Shown here one piece after another: positions 42,201 through 51,132 of a stretch of DNA of 64,000 nucleotides. Source of the DNA: Leucobacter viscericola (GTDB lineage Bacteria; Actinomycetota; Actinomycetes; Actinomycetales; Microbacteriaceae); NCBI RefSeq assembly GCF_011299575.1, contig NZ_CP049863.1, forward strand, positions 2,232,001-2,296,000, read 5' to 3'. The position numbers and the translations under genes were made by a program. The notes under the pieces are model-generated. The model ran no database searches and had not been told where the DNA came from. It saw only the letters and a list, made by a program, of their open reading frames with translations. Within the stretch, counting starts at the first letter, position 1. Each line of letters starts with the position of its first letter.

Positions 42201-44014
42201 TGACCACCACAACCGACGCAAAGGGTGAGTACTCCTTCGACGGCCTGCACTCCGGTTCGTACACGGTCACCATTACCGACGACCTCGCGGCAATGGGCTG
42301 GCGCATGACGGCTGACCCGGCGGCAAACGCGGTGCCGCTGCAGACGTACAGCACCGAGGTGAACAGGAGCGCAGACCTCACCAACGTCAACTTCGGCATG
42401 CTTGAGGTGCTGCCGGCGCTGACACTCGTGAAGACCGAGAAGTCGTGGGCTGACACCAACGGCAACGGTCTGCGTGACGAGGGTGATGTGCTCACGTTCA
42501 ACTTTGCCGTGAGCAACACGGGCAACGACACGGTCACGGGCATCTCCGTGACTGATCAGCTCGCCGGTGTGAGCGCGGTCACCTGCGCTGACAGCACACT
42601 CGCGGTTGGTGCCTCCACCAACTGCTCGGCCACCTACACGGTGACCGAGGGTGATCAGCTGGCTGAGACGCTCACGAACACCGCGACAGCCGACGGAACC
42701 GACGCGCTCGGTCGCCCCGTCACAACGGGTCCCGCTGACGTCACCGTGCCGCTCGACGCGGTTCGCGACATCACCCTCACGAAGACGGTTGAGAAGGTCG
42801 ATACCGACGCCGATCAGCTCGTCGACGAGGGTAGTGTGATCCACTACCTGTTCAAGGTTGAGAACACGGGCAACACCCGCCTGCTCAACGTTGACCTCAC
42901 CGATGACCTCGCAGGTCTGAGTGCACTCGACTGCAACACTCCAGCCGGAGACGCCAAGGCCGCCGAGCTGCTGCCCGGCGAGGGCTTTGAGTGCCGCGCC
43001 ACGGTCGACGTGACGCTTGCCGACGTCACCAGCGGCAAGGTCACGAACACCGCCAAGGTCACGTCCGTTGACCCGAACGATGTTGTGGTGAACGACGAGG
43101 ACTCGGTCACCGTGCCCACCAACCTGATTGTTGGGCTCGAGCTGAACAAGAAGATCACCGGCGTGAAGGACGAGAACGCAAACAAGCTCAACGACGCGGG
43201 TGACGTCATCTCGTACGAGATCACGGTGAAGAACACGAGCAACGTCAAGCTCACCGACGTCAAGGTTGTCGATGAGCTCAAGGGCCTCGGCAAGCTCGAC
43301 TGCGACGTGACAAACGGCGAACTTGCTGCCGGCGCGAGCATGGTCTGCAAGGCCGACTACACGGTCACCGAAGCAGACACCTACGCGGGTGAAATCGTCA
43401 ACGACGCGCACGCTGTTGCGAAGAGCCCGACCGGTGACGCGGTTGAGAGCCTTGAAGACACCGTGAGCCAGCCGCTCGATGCTCGTCCGTCGCTGAAGGT
43501 CGTTAAGACCATCGAAAAGGTAACGGGTTCCACCAAAAAGAAGGTCGCGTACACGGGTGACACTGTGACGTTCGGTTTTGACATTACAAACACAGGAAAC
43601 CTGTCAATGTACGATGTTAAAATTGTTGACGGCTTGAAGGGTCTCTCAGGGTTTACCTGCGAGAGCCCGCTGACAAAGATCGCACCCGGTGACACCGTTC
43701 ACTGCACCGCGAGCTATGTCGTTACCAAGGGGGATGAGCAGGCCCGCAAGGTGACCAACACGGCCTTCGTTACCGGACACCCGTCCGCAGCGTCGAACCC
43801 CCTTGTCACGAGTGCCGACTCGACGGTCGTTAAGGCTGTTACGAAGGCGCCCGACGAGGTGGTGCAGCCAAAGAGTGACGGCACGAAGAACGAGGAGACT
43901 GGCCTCGCTCTGACCGGTGGGGAGATCGGTGGAGTTGCGCTGGCCGGAGCACTCTTGCTGTTGCTCGGTGGCGTGCTGCTCGTACGTCGACGGAAGTCGG
44001 CTGAGCAGAGCTAG
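39272..44014 (+). CDS. Giant LAXTG surface protein with SdrD-B and Cys-paired DUF11-like repeats (1580 aa)
   Basis: ATG 39272 follows CAGGAG. The signal peptide ends near TVAQAANG (about residue 40). A large N-terminal adhesive-like region follows. An SdrD B-like domain (about 927-1040: NTVWNDANGNGKHDKGEAGV, with acidic Ca2+-type loops) comes next, then four DUF11-like repeats starting near 1049, 1166, 1289 and 1407. Each repeat has two Cys in equivalent positions (TCADS/NCSAT, DCNTP/ECRAT, DCDVT/VCKAD, TCESP/HCTAS), suggesting one disulfide per repeat. LALTG at about 1545, a helix and RRRKSAEQS complete a class E-like sorting signal. The last repeats are richer in Lys and slightly lower in GC than the rest. 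Confidence 0.88.
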   Translation: MVQEKRRRATRFSLRRSLSIAVISALALGASVGGATVAQAANGVDISLSVLADGSPAWDDLDTDANGAANGIVRTNDTISYNWNIRTDRVVKGVKFEQRLPTGVTWDAGMASPDCAITEAGALLTCTLDLAANASSSYTVVANVSNTIPRGTSIDTFLTTTLDDGSVETSATVSTKVVAQPRVDLTIPAVAGTGLSTSPEGEPGYVYTIYAGVISNNTNKAKGNEPIVSDFSFQQFANEIAPGARLWTWGSNTCGVNGRGQQTNAMPYGSIGIIGAATAANSTPNSGTWTCSQAAPGDPITVSVTGADTTVPSQPNKTVGGTTIADERAYIAAGYVSVWIPLSALGPTGEMNVKMRVGGFDPDSITGQSNYGAGFEQGSEPNFVPCSNTPGGANGTAGNDNCYTVRMTDRGGQSDVGFVRNPTLDTTSANMVNAQAKYQSGEGVVGTGEQFYLRTGLGNTGLLPMTNGQLCVRIDPKLLQFDDSRPIVMMSGGNPRPLSEATIEYGSQSYASEAELRGNECDAGPWADSASAVAGGASAVTTIRVTFHNDIAPGGSMRFFVPMVAQANPPSTVLPAYLVSKWDGRSNWAKGTYVAADHSGYGGDRVNQAGALVRTSITSPGVSSASPGSPVKFEVNSTITQSSQATTVRDVRVVVNIPSCLEYIAGSAIAINGVEPVFVAGDPGPDGIACTADDKDSYSTLTWILGDWPVADPLPVLTYEAQVPVNAPVPVTLPTTAVISSPDDASTEPYRTSTSGLAVNGFSEFAVAKRAPAEIEVGDPVPYRLSWANRLSAPVGSAELVDILPNTADGRGTTFAGTFSYLSTEGSLGVESLWFTNAPIADLQADPHSASIVWSATPLPDATAIKVRTLPVTPGGFGYIDLNFEAANSKKGDLLKNSIASTKIEGLSLIIGEAGRTTTRVTASSVGNTVWNDANGNGKHDKGEAGVPGLNLELNGYSFGPDGVDDGGAGDDEAVSLTTTTDAKGEYSFDGLHSGSYTVTITDDLAAMGWRMTADPAANAVPLQTYSTEVNRSADLTNVNFGMLEVLPALTLVKTEKSWADTNGNGLRDEGDVLTFNFAVSNTGNDTVTGISVTDQLAGVSAVTCADSTLAVGASTNCSATYTVTEGDQLAETLTNTATADGTDALGRPVTTGPADVTVPLDAVRDITLTKTVEKVDTDADQLVDEGSVIHYLFKVENTGNTRLLNVDLTDDLAGLSALDCNTPAGDAKAAELLPGEGFECRATVDVTLADVTSGKVTNTAKVTSVDPNDVVVNDEDSVTVPTNLIVGLELNKKITGVKDENANKLNDAGDVISYEITVKNTSNVKLTDVKVVDELKGLGKLDCDVTNGELAAGASMVCKADYTVTEADTYAGEIVNDAHAVAKSPTGDAVESLEDTVSQPLDARPSLKVVKTIEKVTGSTKKKVAYTGDTVTFGFDITNTGNLSMYDVKIVDGLKGLSGFTCESPLTKIAPGDTVHCTASYVVTKGDEQARKVTNTAFVTGHPSAASNPLVTSADSTVVKAVTKAPDEVVQPKSDGTKNEETGLALTGGEIGGVALAGALLLLLGGVLLVRRRKSAEQS

Positions 44015-44060
44015 CTCGCAGAAAAGCGCGTTGTAAGACGCGCCGCAAGACACGTAGCGG

Positions 44061-44096
44061 TGGCCGCGGTAGCACAGACATGTGCTGCCGCGGCCA
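44061..44096. terminator. Hairpin between second and third surface genes
   Basis: Arms TGGCCGCGGTAGCAC and GTGCTGCCGCGGCCA (one G-T pair) with a 6-base loop; no T tract. It may attenuate or partly terminate, leaving the third gene linked to or separate from the second. Confidence 0.6.
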
Positions 44097-44139
44097 TAGC
44101 CCGTTGCGCCGCCACTGGCGGAAACTAGGGGGATTGGGA

Positions 44140-47100
44140 ATGTTGGAACAAAAACGCGGTTGGCAAAAGCCGCTGAGATTTGCCGCGCTGTCACTGACAG
44201 CGCTTCTTGTGTTTTCTGATGTATCGGGGAGTCTTGTCGAGGCCGCGGAAGCAACGGTGCCCGCGCCCAAACTCGTTCTTGACACTTACGCTGGCGCCCC
44301 CGGGGTTGGCCCGGATGGCCTGCAAACGGGCACGCTGCCGCTCTTGGATCCCGAGCGCAACTGCCCGGCTCCCGTTGCCGGAAACGACTGTTCCACCAGC
44401 GACCATCGAGTACTCACCAACGACACAACCTCTGCCTTCCTGGCCGTTTCGATCGAGCAGGATCAAGAAACCCCGAGCGAAACAGCCACCGTCGTCGACG
44501 ATGTCGTCATTGAAGCGAGGCTGTCGCAGCGAGACGGCGCAGATGCCCACTTCAAGACGCTGCCAAAAACCGGCCTTCCCGCAAGCTGCGAGACGGGCCG
44601 CTCGCCAGCCTCCAGCATCGAGACCGACGCTGACGGCAACTCTGTGCTGTTGTGCAACATCGGACGGGTTGAGAGCAGCGGAGTACGTGCGGTTCCCATC
44701 GACGTCATTGCGTCAGGAAATTCGGCGAACGGCTCAAGCTTTTCACTGACCGCACGGGCAGTCGCGGGCGACGGACAGGGTGAGGATCCCGCAGCCACCG
44801 CGAGCGAGGAGTTTACTTTCGAACCCGTCGAGATCTCGGCGAGCCCGCGACTCAACCTCGTCAACGGCGGCACTCCCGGCGGGGCGGCCGATGCCGCCGG
44901 GCGCGAAATCGTCGTGAACCCGGTCACCGGCGAGACCGAAGAGTCAATCGTGGTGCACTACTCGACGGCGATTCAGGCGCCCGATGATGCCCGGGGCATG
45001 GCTTCCGTCGGATCCACCACCTCGTTCGGCGTGCGCCTCGACGAACGACTGGCCGCCTACGGTGCTGCCCCGTTTGAGTGCTCACCGATGACCGACTACT
45101 GGGCGGGCCGCTGGAAGCTGCCAGGCGCGGCATCTGCCACACAGCCGCCCAGCGAGAATCGTTTTCGCTCGGGATCGTTTAGCTGTGATCCTGCCGCCTA
45201 CAACCCCGCGACGGGCGCATTTGGCGTAACCGTCAGCGATCTCGACACCTCTGGCCAGCACTTTGCCACAAAAGCGATCAACGGTGAGTCGCTTGACAAC
45301 ACGAAGTTTGTTGGGCTGGGCCGCTTCGCCATCAGCTATCCCATCTCGGCGATCCTCAAGGCGAACGCCGCACGCAACCCCGACGGCTCTCTGTGGTCGA
45401 GTGGTGACCCGATTGTTGCTGGCACTTACGCTCTCACCACGTGCCTCACGGACTTCGAGCCGCAGAGCCTCGACGGCCAGGCGAACTTCGCTGGTGCGCA
45501 CGAGCCGGGTTGGAACGGTAGCGAACCGAGCGGCGATAACTGCCGCACCTTCGATCTGCTGGTCGACGCGCGCGGCAGCGTGTCTGCGCTGTGGGGCAAG
45601 ATTCCCGCGTCGGGCGACCCGGTCGCCGGAGATGCCTACGGATCCCCGCACCCTGAAAACACCTCGGGTAAACCACTGGTGCCCCGCGGGGTTGTCACGC
45701 GCCACGACGGGGTTGGGGTGACCTCGCCCGGAGAGGCGCAGTACGCGTACCTCTCGCTCAACAACGCACACGGCGTGATTGCGCTCGACCAAGCGCAGGG
45801 TTGCAGCGTGTGGGACAACTCGCAGCAGACCCTCACCCCCTACACCGCGGGTGCCTCAAAAGGCCAGTTGGTGTCGCTGAGTCACAAGGTTGCGGATACG
45901 TTTAAGCCGTTCACCGGGTTCGAGCCTTCGAGCCGCGGCATCGGTCTTGAGTACGGCCGTTTGGTCGGCGGTGGATCGTGGTCGCAGAACGTGCTGCAGT
46001 CTTGGGACACCACCTCGCACCGCTTCCTTGGCGACTGGAGTGCGCAGCGAACCGTTGCGAACGACTGCGGAACCGCTGCAGCCGCGGCCGGGCAGCTGGA
46101 GTTCAGCACCGACCCCGTTGCAGACGGCTGGCCGATCGAAGACGTGTTGATAGTGCGGGTGACCGCGCCGGGATCCAAACTGAACCCTGCCGACAGCATC
46201 ACCGTGCGCCCCCGTCTCGAAACACGCGACACCTTCTACGGCGGGCCGCACGGTGGCGACACAATTCCGAACGGCTCCGTGATCGCGTTTTTCGCCGGGC
46301 ACAAGTGGGACAACGGCTACACAACGCCGCTGAACTACAACCCCAACAACCACCGCGTCTCTGCAGACCACGGCGACAAGATGACGCTGCAGCATTCCAC
46401 GGCCTCGGTTCAGGTCGATCTCGCGGGATCAGCGAAGCCCGATGCTCCGGTAAACGCGGGAAGCGCGGTGAGCTGGACGCTCACCCCCAAGCTCGCAACT
46501 GGCACCTCCGCGGCGGGTGAACCGAGTCGAGGTACAACCGTTGTTGCCACTCTGCCGGAGGGTCTGCTCGTTGACTCCGAGTGTGCGGCGTGGACGGACG
46601 GTGGAGCCCCCACCGTTGAACGGAACGCGGCTGGACTCACCACCCTGACCTGGCACCTGGGTGATGTACCGTTTGGCGCCGAGCTGCCGCAGCTGACCGT
46701 CTGCGCGACAGTGTCGCAGTTTGTCGCCTCGGGCACCTCGCTCGAGGTCAACGCGGAGTTGCGCGCTGACAACCTCGTCTTCCCCCCAACGTTGAACTCT
46801 GGCAGCGACGCGATCACCGTGTTCGCCACGGAGGGGCTGCGCACCGAGCTCAGCGTCGGTACCGCCGTCGAGCAGAAGAACAGCGCCCAGCAGTGGGATC
46901 TGCGCTGGGCCAACACAACCGGTCGCACGACCGTGGCCGCGCCCGATGTGCTCTTTGTGCTGCCGTACTCGGGTGACCCCAATGGCTCGCAGTTTGCGGG
47001 CCGCATCGGGCTGACGGCCCTACTCGCGGCACCGACCGTTGAGGCGAGTGGTGATGCGGTTGGTGGGGAGTGGCTCTACACTTCTGCGGCTCCCGCTCAG

Positions 47101-48819
47101 CTCGCGCAGCCGGTCAGTGTGTTCGCGAGGGCCGCGCGTTCTACCCCGGTGAAGTGGTGCGAGGCCGCGGAGATTTCGACGGCTGGCTGCCCCGCGTCAC
47201 TCGCTCAGGTGACGGCCGCGCGCTTTGTGCAGTTGGAATCGCTGGGCGCGGGAGCTACCGTCGTCGCCCATGTTGGACTGCTCCCGTCGGGCAGCTCTGC
47301 GGGTGACGTGTACGTGGCCTCGTTCGGTGCGTCGTCGACGACCTTCGCGGGTCAGCAGATCGTCTCGAATGCGGCCTCGACCCGGGTGCTCGGTTTCGCC
47401 CTGGGTGACCGCCTCTGGGTCGATGTCGACCGCGACGGAGTCTTTACCGAGGGTGTTGACCGCTTGGGGCCGGCCGGAGTTGCAATTGACGTGCTTGAGA
47501 TCGCGGCGAACGGCTCGGAGCGCGTCGTGCAGACGGTCACGACGTCGGCCGACGGCAGCTGGCACGCGAAGAATCTTGATGCTGGCAGCTACGCGGCGAG
47601 GATCAAGGCTGATCGGTTTGGTGAGGGCCAGGTGCTTGACGGCTTTGCTGCCGCTCAAGGGTGGTCGACGACTACCGGGGCGCCAGCCGAGTCCACCGAA
47701 CTGCGCAGCCCGGTTGTCACGTTTGCGGCGTCGCGGATTGGGGGCACCCTTGTCGGTAACGGACCAGACGGCAATGGCTTTGCCAACAACAGCCTGCGGC
47801 TGGCGATAAACCCCGTTGGCACCCTCGTGGTGTCGCAGTTGCTATCGGGAGCCGGAGTTGACGCCGAGGCGAGTTTCGGGCGCACGGATCTCAGCGAGTA
47901 CGGCGTTGAGTGCAGCTTTGGTGGGGCGATTGTCGCGCGGCAGCGCCTGGCGGTGTCGGCGTCTGGCGGCAACGCCGTTCTGAGCAAACCGGTGACCCAG
48001 CTGCCCATCGGCGCCGAGTGCGCGATCACCGGACCAGCCGTGGCCGGCACGGATCCCGAACCAATTGTGGTCACGATGGTGGAGAGCGCGGCCAGCGCTG
48101 GCTTCCGCCCGAACACCGTGGTGGCATCGGTGACGCGGTGGGTGTCCGCGGGAACCATGAAGCTGAGCCAGCGCGAGAGTGGGGGAGCCGACTACGCCGG
48201 GCCCACGTCGGTGAACACCGTGCTGGTCACCTGCCAGGTGTCGGAGAAGCTCGCAAACGGGGCCGACTCTCACACGACGCTGTACTCCGGTCTCGTAAAG
48301 ATGGTGGGCACCCAGACCAAACAGATGGTTGGGTCTTCGGGCAAGCCGCGGCCTCTGCCAGTCGGGTCACGCTGCTTCGCGACCCCCGGTCAGGCGAGCG
48401 AGACCGCGGCGGTGCGGATCAACCACGCAAGTTTTGGGCGGGCAGCCGTTGTGACGGCCGGAAGTCCCACCGATCTGCAAGACATTCGCGTGACCGTCGA
48501 CCGGGTTGTGGCTGAAAACGGGTCACAAACCCCCGGTGGTTTCTCGGCCAGCGCGACACACAACGGTGCGGGTGCCGCTGCGGGAAGCGGACTGAACGGA
48601 CCTTCAGCAACGGCAGGAGAACTTGCGGGTGCCGAGGGTGTCAGTGCTGGGGAGGCGCAGGGATCAGCGCTCGCCGCAACGGGTAGCTCGTCGCTCGATT
48701 CCGTTTGGTCGGCGGGTCTGATAGCGGCTGTGGCGATTCTGCTCGGCGCGACGATGTACGCCGTTCGCGTGCGGCGGCGCTTGTTGGTGCGAGCCCAAGA
48801 GCGGCGGAATGCGTGGTGA
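44140..48819 (+). CDS. Giant LAXTG surface protein (1559 aa)
   Basis: ATG 44140 follows TAGGGGGATTGGGA; the in-frame extension upstream would run through a hairpin and is rejected. A signal peptide (about 1-38, ending EAAEATVPAP) is followed by a long beta-rich region like those of its two neighbours (CNIGRVESSGVRAVPIDV, then adhesive-like domains). An SdrD B-like segment lies near residue 1083 (LGDRLWVDVDRDGVFTEGVD). DUF5979-like Cys-containing domains (about 1225-1440: VECSFGG, AECAITGP, VTCQVSEK) follow. LAATG at about 1511 is followed by a helix and an unusually long basic tail (RVRRRLLVRAQERRNAW). The stop overlaps the GTGA that can begin the sigma-factor gene. Confidence 0.87.
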   Translation: MLEQKRGWQKPLRFAALSLTALLVFSDVSGSLVEAAEATVPAPKLVLDTYAGAPGVGPDGLQTGTLPLLDPERNCPAPVAGNDCSTSDHRVLTNDTTSAFLAVSIEQDQETPSETATVVDDVVIEARLSQRDGADAHFKTLPKTGLPASCETGRSPASSIETDADGNSVLLCNIGRVESSGVRAVPIDVIASGNSANGSSFSLTARAVAGDGQGEDPAATASEEFTFEPVEISASPRLNLVNGGTPGGAADAAGREIVVNPVTGETEESIVVHYSTAIQAPDDARGMASVGSTTSFGVRLDERLAAYGAAPFECSPMTDYWAGRWKLPGAASATQPPSENRFRSGSFSCDPAAYNPATGAFGVTVSDLDTSGQHFATKAINGESLDNTKFVGLGRFAISYPISAILKANAARNPDGSLWSSGDPIVAGTYALTTCLTDFEPQSLDGQANFAGAHEPGWNGSEPSGDNCRTFDLLVDARGSVSALWGKIPASGDPVAGDAYGSPHPENTSGKPLVPRGVVTRHDGVGVTSPGEAQYAYLSLNNAHGVIALDQAQGCSVWDNSQQTLTPYTAGASKGQLVSLSHKVADTFKPFTGFEPSSRGIGLEYGRLVGGGSWSQNVLQSWDTTSHRFLGDWSAQRTVANDCGTAAAAAGQLEFSTDPVADGWPIEDVLIVRVTAPGSKLNPADSITVRPRLETRDTFYGGPHGGDTIPNGSVIAFFAGHKWDNGYTTPLNYNPNNHRVSADHGDKMTLQHSTASVQVDLAGSAKPDAPVNAGSAVSWTLTPKLATGTSAAGEPSRGTTVVATLPEGLLVDSECAAWTDGGAPTVERNAAGLTTLTWHLGDVPFGAELPQLTVCATVSQFVASGTSLEVNAELRADNLVFPPTLNSGSDAITVFATEGLRTELSVGTAVEQKNSAQQWDLRWANTTGRTTVAAPDVLFVLPYSGDPNGSQFAGRIGLTALLAAPTVEASGDAVGGEWLYTSAAPAQLAQPVSVFARAARSTPVKWCEAAEISTAGCPASLAQVTAARFVQLESLGAGATVVAHVGLLPSGSSAGDVYVASFGASSTTFAGQQIVSNAASTRVLGFALGDRLWVDVDRDGVFTEGVDRLGPAGVAIDVLEIAANGSERVVQTVTTSADGSWHAKNLDAGSYAARIKADRFGEGQVLDGFAAAQGWSTTTGAPAESTELRSPVVTFAASRIGGTLVGNGPDGNGFANNSLRLAINPVGTLVVSQLLSGAGVDAEASFGRTDLSEYGVECSFGGAIVARQRLAVSASGGNAVLSKPVTQLPIGAECAITGPAVAGTDPEPIVVTMVESAASAGFRPNTVVASVTRWVSAGTMKLSQRESGGADYAGPTSVNTVLVTCQVSEKLANGADSHTTLYSGLVKMVGTQTKQMVGSSGKPRPLPVGSRCFATPGQASETAAVRINHASFGRAAVVTAGSPTDLQDIRVTVDRVVAENGSQTPGGFSASATHNGAGAAAGSGLNGPSATAGELAGAEGVSAGEAQGSALAATGSSSLDSVWSAGLIAAVAILLGATMYAVRVRRRLLVRAQERRNAW

Positions 48820-48824
48820 GTGTG

Positions 48825-50027
48825 ATGAGCGAGCAAGAGGAACTGGACCGTATTGAGGCGCTTGAGCACGAGGGCGCAGAGACCGATCGCAGCGACGCTG
48901 AGCTGAGCAATGCCGTTCGTGGCGGGGACTCTGCCGCGTTTGCCGTGCTGTACGAGCGCCACAACGAGGCTGCCCTTCGTCACGCGAACTACCTGACGCG
49001 GGACTCGTCGCGCGCAGAAGACCTCGTGGCGGAATCTTTTGTGAGTATCTTCAGCGCGCTACAGCGCGGACTCGGACCCAAAGAGACGTTTCGCGGGTAC
49101 CTGTTCACGACGATCTCAAACAGAAACCGCAGTCGCCCCAACCAGAACGAGGTGCAACTCTTCGAGGACGCCGACGAATACATCGAAGAGCTCTCAATCT
49201 CTGATTCCTCCGAGAAGATCGCGGAGAGCAACGTGCTGCACCGCGCGTTCCAAACGCTGCCCGAAAAATGGCAGCGAGTGCTGTGGCTCAAAGAGGTCGA
49301 CGGGCTGAGCCCCGAGATCATCGGCAGCCGCCTGCAGATCAATGCAAATGCCGCGATACAGCTCGCCTTTCGCGCGCGCGAGGGCCTGCGGCTTGCCTAC
49401 CTCGCCGAGCACATTGACGGCGCCGCAGACGCAGGCTGCGCCAAGCTGCGACCAAAGCTCGTGCGTTACGGGCGCGGCCAGCGCATCGGCGCAAAAGACA
49501 AACTCCGGGTGGTTGACCACCTTGAAACCTGCGAATCGTGTCGGGCCGTATTGGCCCAGCTCGAAGATGTTGGTCAGCACATGCGCGGCATCGTGGTGCC
49601 CATCGTGATTCTGGGTGCTCCAACGGGTCTCGCGGCCTGGCTCTTCGGGGATGTCGCCCCGGCTTCTGCGGCGAGCCGATTCGGCGCAGTCGTCAACTGG
49701 ATTCTGGGGCACCGCGCCCTCGTTGCCGTGGTTGGGGTCGGCGCGGTTGCGGTGGTGGTCGGCGTGATCATTGCGCTTTCGGGTTCGGGATCCGATGCTG
49801 ACCCGGGGTCGAAGCCGCCGGTCGAGCAGTCGCCTGCGCCAACCCAATCTCCCGCGGCGCCAGCGAACCCCACTCCCGGTTCTGACGAGCCCGCTAGCGG
49901 AGGGGGAACTGCCCCGACCGGTCAGCCACCCCAGAACTCCGGGGATCCCGAGCGAAATGACGGTTCGACTGCAACCTCGGATCCGCTTGATGGCGAGACC
50001 GATGGCTGGGTCGTTATCGAAGACTGA
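48825..50027 (+). CDS. ECF-like sigma factor fused to zinc-finger and membrane segment(s)
   Basis: 400 residues from ATG 48825; GTG codons at 48816 (overlapping the previous stop) and 48822 are alternative starts. Sigma region 2 (about 30-98: FAVLYERHNEAALRHANYLT, AEDLVAESFVSIF, FRGYLFTTISNRNRS) and region 4 (about 128-185: LPEKWQRVLWLKEVDGLSPE) are intact. Then comes a zf-HC2-like motif (HLETCESC, about 227-234), a hydrophobic stretch (248-268), a clear membrane helix (about 291-317: LVAVVGVGAVAVVVGVII) and a Pro/Ser/acidic tail. The protein looks like a sigma factor tethered to the membrane with its own anti-sigma-like module. Coupling to the surface gene suggests they work together. Confidence 0.87.
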   Translation: MSEQEELDRIEALEHEGAETDRSDAELSNAVRGGDSAAFAVLYERHNEAALRHANYLTRDSSRAEDLVAESFVSIFSALQRGLGPKETFRGYLFTTISNRNRSRPNQNEVQLFEDADEYIEELSISDSSEKIAESNVLHRAFQTLPEKWQRVLWLKEVDGLSPEIIGSRLQINANAAIQLAFRAREGLRLAYLAEHIDGAADAGCAKLRPKLVRYGRGQRIGAKDKLRVVDHLETCESCRAVLAQLEDVGQHMRGIVVPIVILGAPTGLAAWLFGDVAPASAASRFGAVVNWILGHRALVAVVGVGAVAVVVGVIIALSGSGSDADPGSKPPVEQSPAPTQSPAAPANPTPGSDEPASGGGTAPTGQPPQNSGDPERNDGSTATSDPLDGETDGWVVIED

Positions 50028-50067
50028 CGACACCTAGTTGCGAACGATTATCAATTGCCGCTATGGT

Positions 50068-50082
50068 TGAGATTCATTCTCA
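50068..50082. promoter_or_regulatory. Zur-box-like palindrome before the zinc uptake operon
   Basis: TGAGATTCATTCTCA is an interrupted palindrome (TGAGA/TCTCA around TTCAT) 16 bp upstream of the binding-protein ATG. Its TGA...TCA ends fit actinobacterial Zur boxes (TGAnAnnnnnTnTCA). The operon ends with a Fur-family regulator, so zinc-dependent autorepression is likely. A second AT-rich element GATTATCAAT lies at 50046-50055. Confidence 0.65.
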
Positions 50083-50097
50083 TTTAGAAAGCTTCTC

Positions 50098-51132
50098 ATG
50101 ACTCGACCCTTTTCCGCACTTACCGCGCTCGGGCTTGCCGCTGTCGCCGCCCTCGCCCTTGCCGGGTGTGGCGCAACCACCTCAAGCTCCGCGTCCGACG
50201 GAAAGCTCAACGTCGTCGCTACGACCACGCAGTTGACCGACTTCACCTCCGAGGTTGGTGGTGACCACATCGAACTCACCGGCCTGCTGCACGTGGGAGC
50301 CTCGGCGCACCACTTCGACCCCACCCCTGCTGACCTGCTGGCTCTCGGCAAAGCCGACGTGCTTGTGGTGAACGGTGCGGGCCTTGAAACCTTCGTAGAC
50401 AGCGCTGTTGAGGCCTCGGGCTTCAAGGGCACCGTGATCACCGCGAGTGACGGCATCGACCAGGCCGAGGCGAAGAAGATCAGTGCTGAGTCTGAGGCAG
50501 ATGAAGAGGAGGCGGATCACGATCACGCCGCCGAAGAAGATCACGACGATCACGACCACGGTGACCTGAACCCGCACATCTGGACCTCTCCGAGCAACGC
50601 CGAGGGTATGGTCACCGAGATCTCGAAGGGCCTCTCGAAGGCTGATCCCGACAACGCCTCCGATTACTCGGCCAACGCCAAGGCCTACAACTCCAAACTG
50701 CAGGATCTCGACACCTGGATCGCCGCGCAGTTCAAGCGTGTGCCCGAGGCCGAGCGGGTGCTGGTCAGCGGCCACAACTCACTCGCCTACTACCTGCACG
50801 ACTACAACATCGCATTCGCCGGGTCGATCCTGCCCAGCTTTGAAGACAACGCCGAGCCCAGCGCGGCCGACATCGATACCCTGGTGAAAACCATCAAGGA
50901 GCGTGGCGTGAGAGCGGTCTTCTCCGAATCCTCGATGAGCCCGAAGCTCGCGCGCACCATCGCAAAAGAGGCCGGTGTGAAGGTCGTTGACGCCGAGTCC
51001 CTCTACGCCGACTCGCTCGGGGCCAAGGGCAGCGGCGCCGACACGTACATTGACGCGACGATTCACAATACGCAGGTGATCCTCGAAGCTTGGGGTGTGA
51101 CACCCGACGCGGTGCCCGCTTCACTGAAATAA
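50098..51132 (+). CDS. znuA: Zinc (metal) ABC transporter substrate-binding lipoprotein, ZnuA-like
   Basis: 344 residues from ATG 50098. The lipoprotein signal ends ALALAGCGAT. It is a cluster A-I metal-binding protein: metal His in GASAHHFDPTP, His in NPHIWTSPSNA, His in LVSGHNSLAYYLHDY and Asp/Glu in VVDAESLYADS. A His/Asp/Glu-rich loop (about 140-156, DHDHAAEEDHDDHDHGD) is typical of zinc importers. The one-base TAATG overlap with the ATPase gene shows coupling. Mn2+ is a less likely alternative ligand given the His-rich loop. Confidence 0.9.
   Translation: MTRPFSALTALGLAAVAALALAGCGATTSSSASDGKLNVVATTTQLTDFTSEVGGDHIELTGLLHVGASAHHFDPTPADLLALGKADVLVVNGAGLETFVDSAVEASGFKGTVITASDGIDQAEAKKISAESEADEEEADHDHAAEEDHDDHDHGDLNPHIWTSPSNAEGMVTEISKGLSKADPDNASDYSANAKAYNSKLQDLDTWIAAQFKRVPEAERVLVSGHNSLAYYLHDYNIAFAGSILPSFEDNAEPSAADIDTLVKTIKERGVRAVFSESSMSPKLARTIAKEAGVKVVDAESLYADSLGAKGSGADTYIDATIHNTQVILEAWGVTPDAVPASLK

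Noticed and set aside
42044..43411. Long open frame antisense to the second surface gene (455 codons)
   Set aside because: Its sequence mirrors the DUF11-like repeats in reverse; it is an artefact of the repetitive sense sequence.
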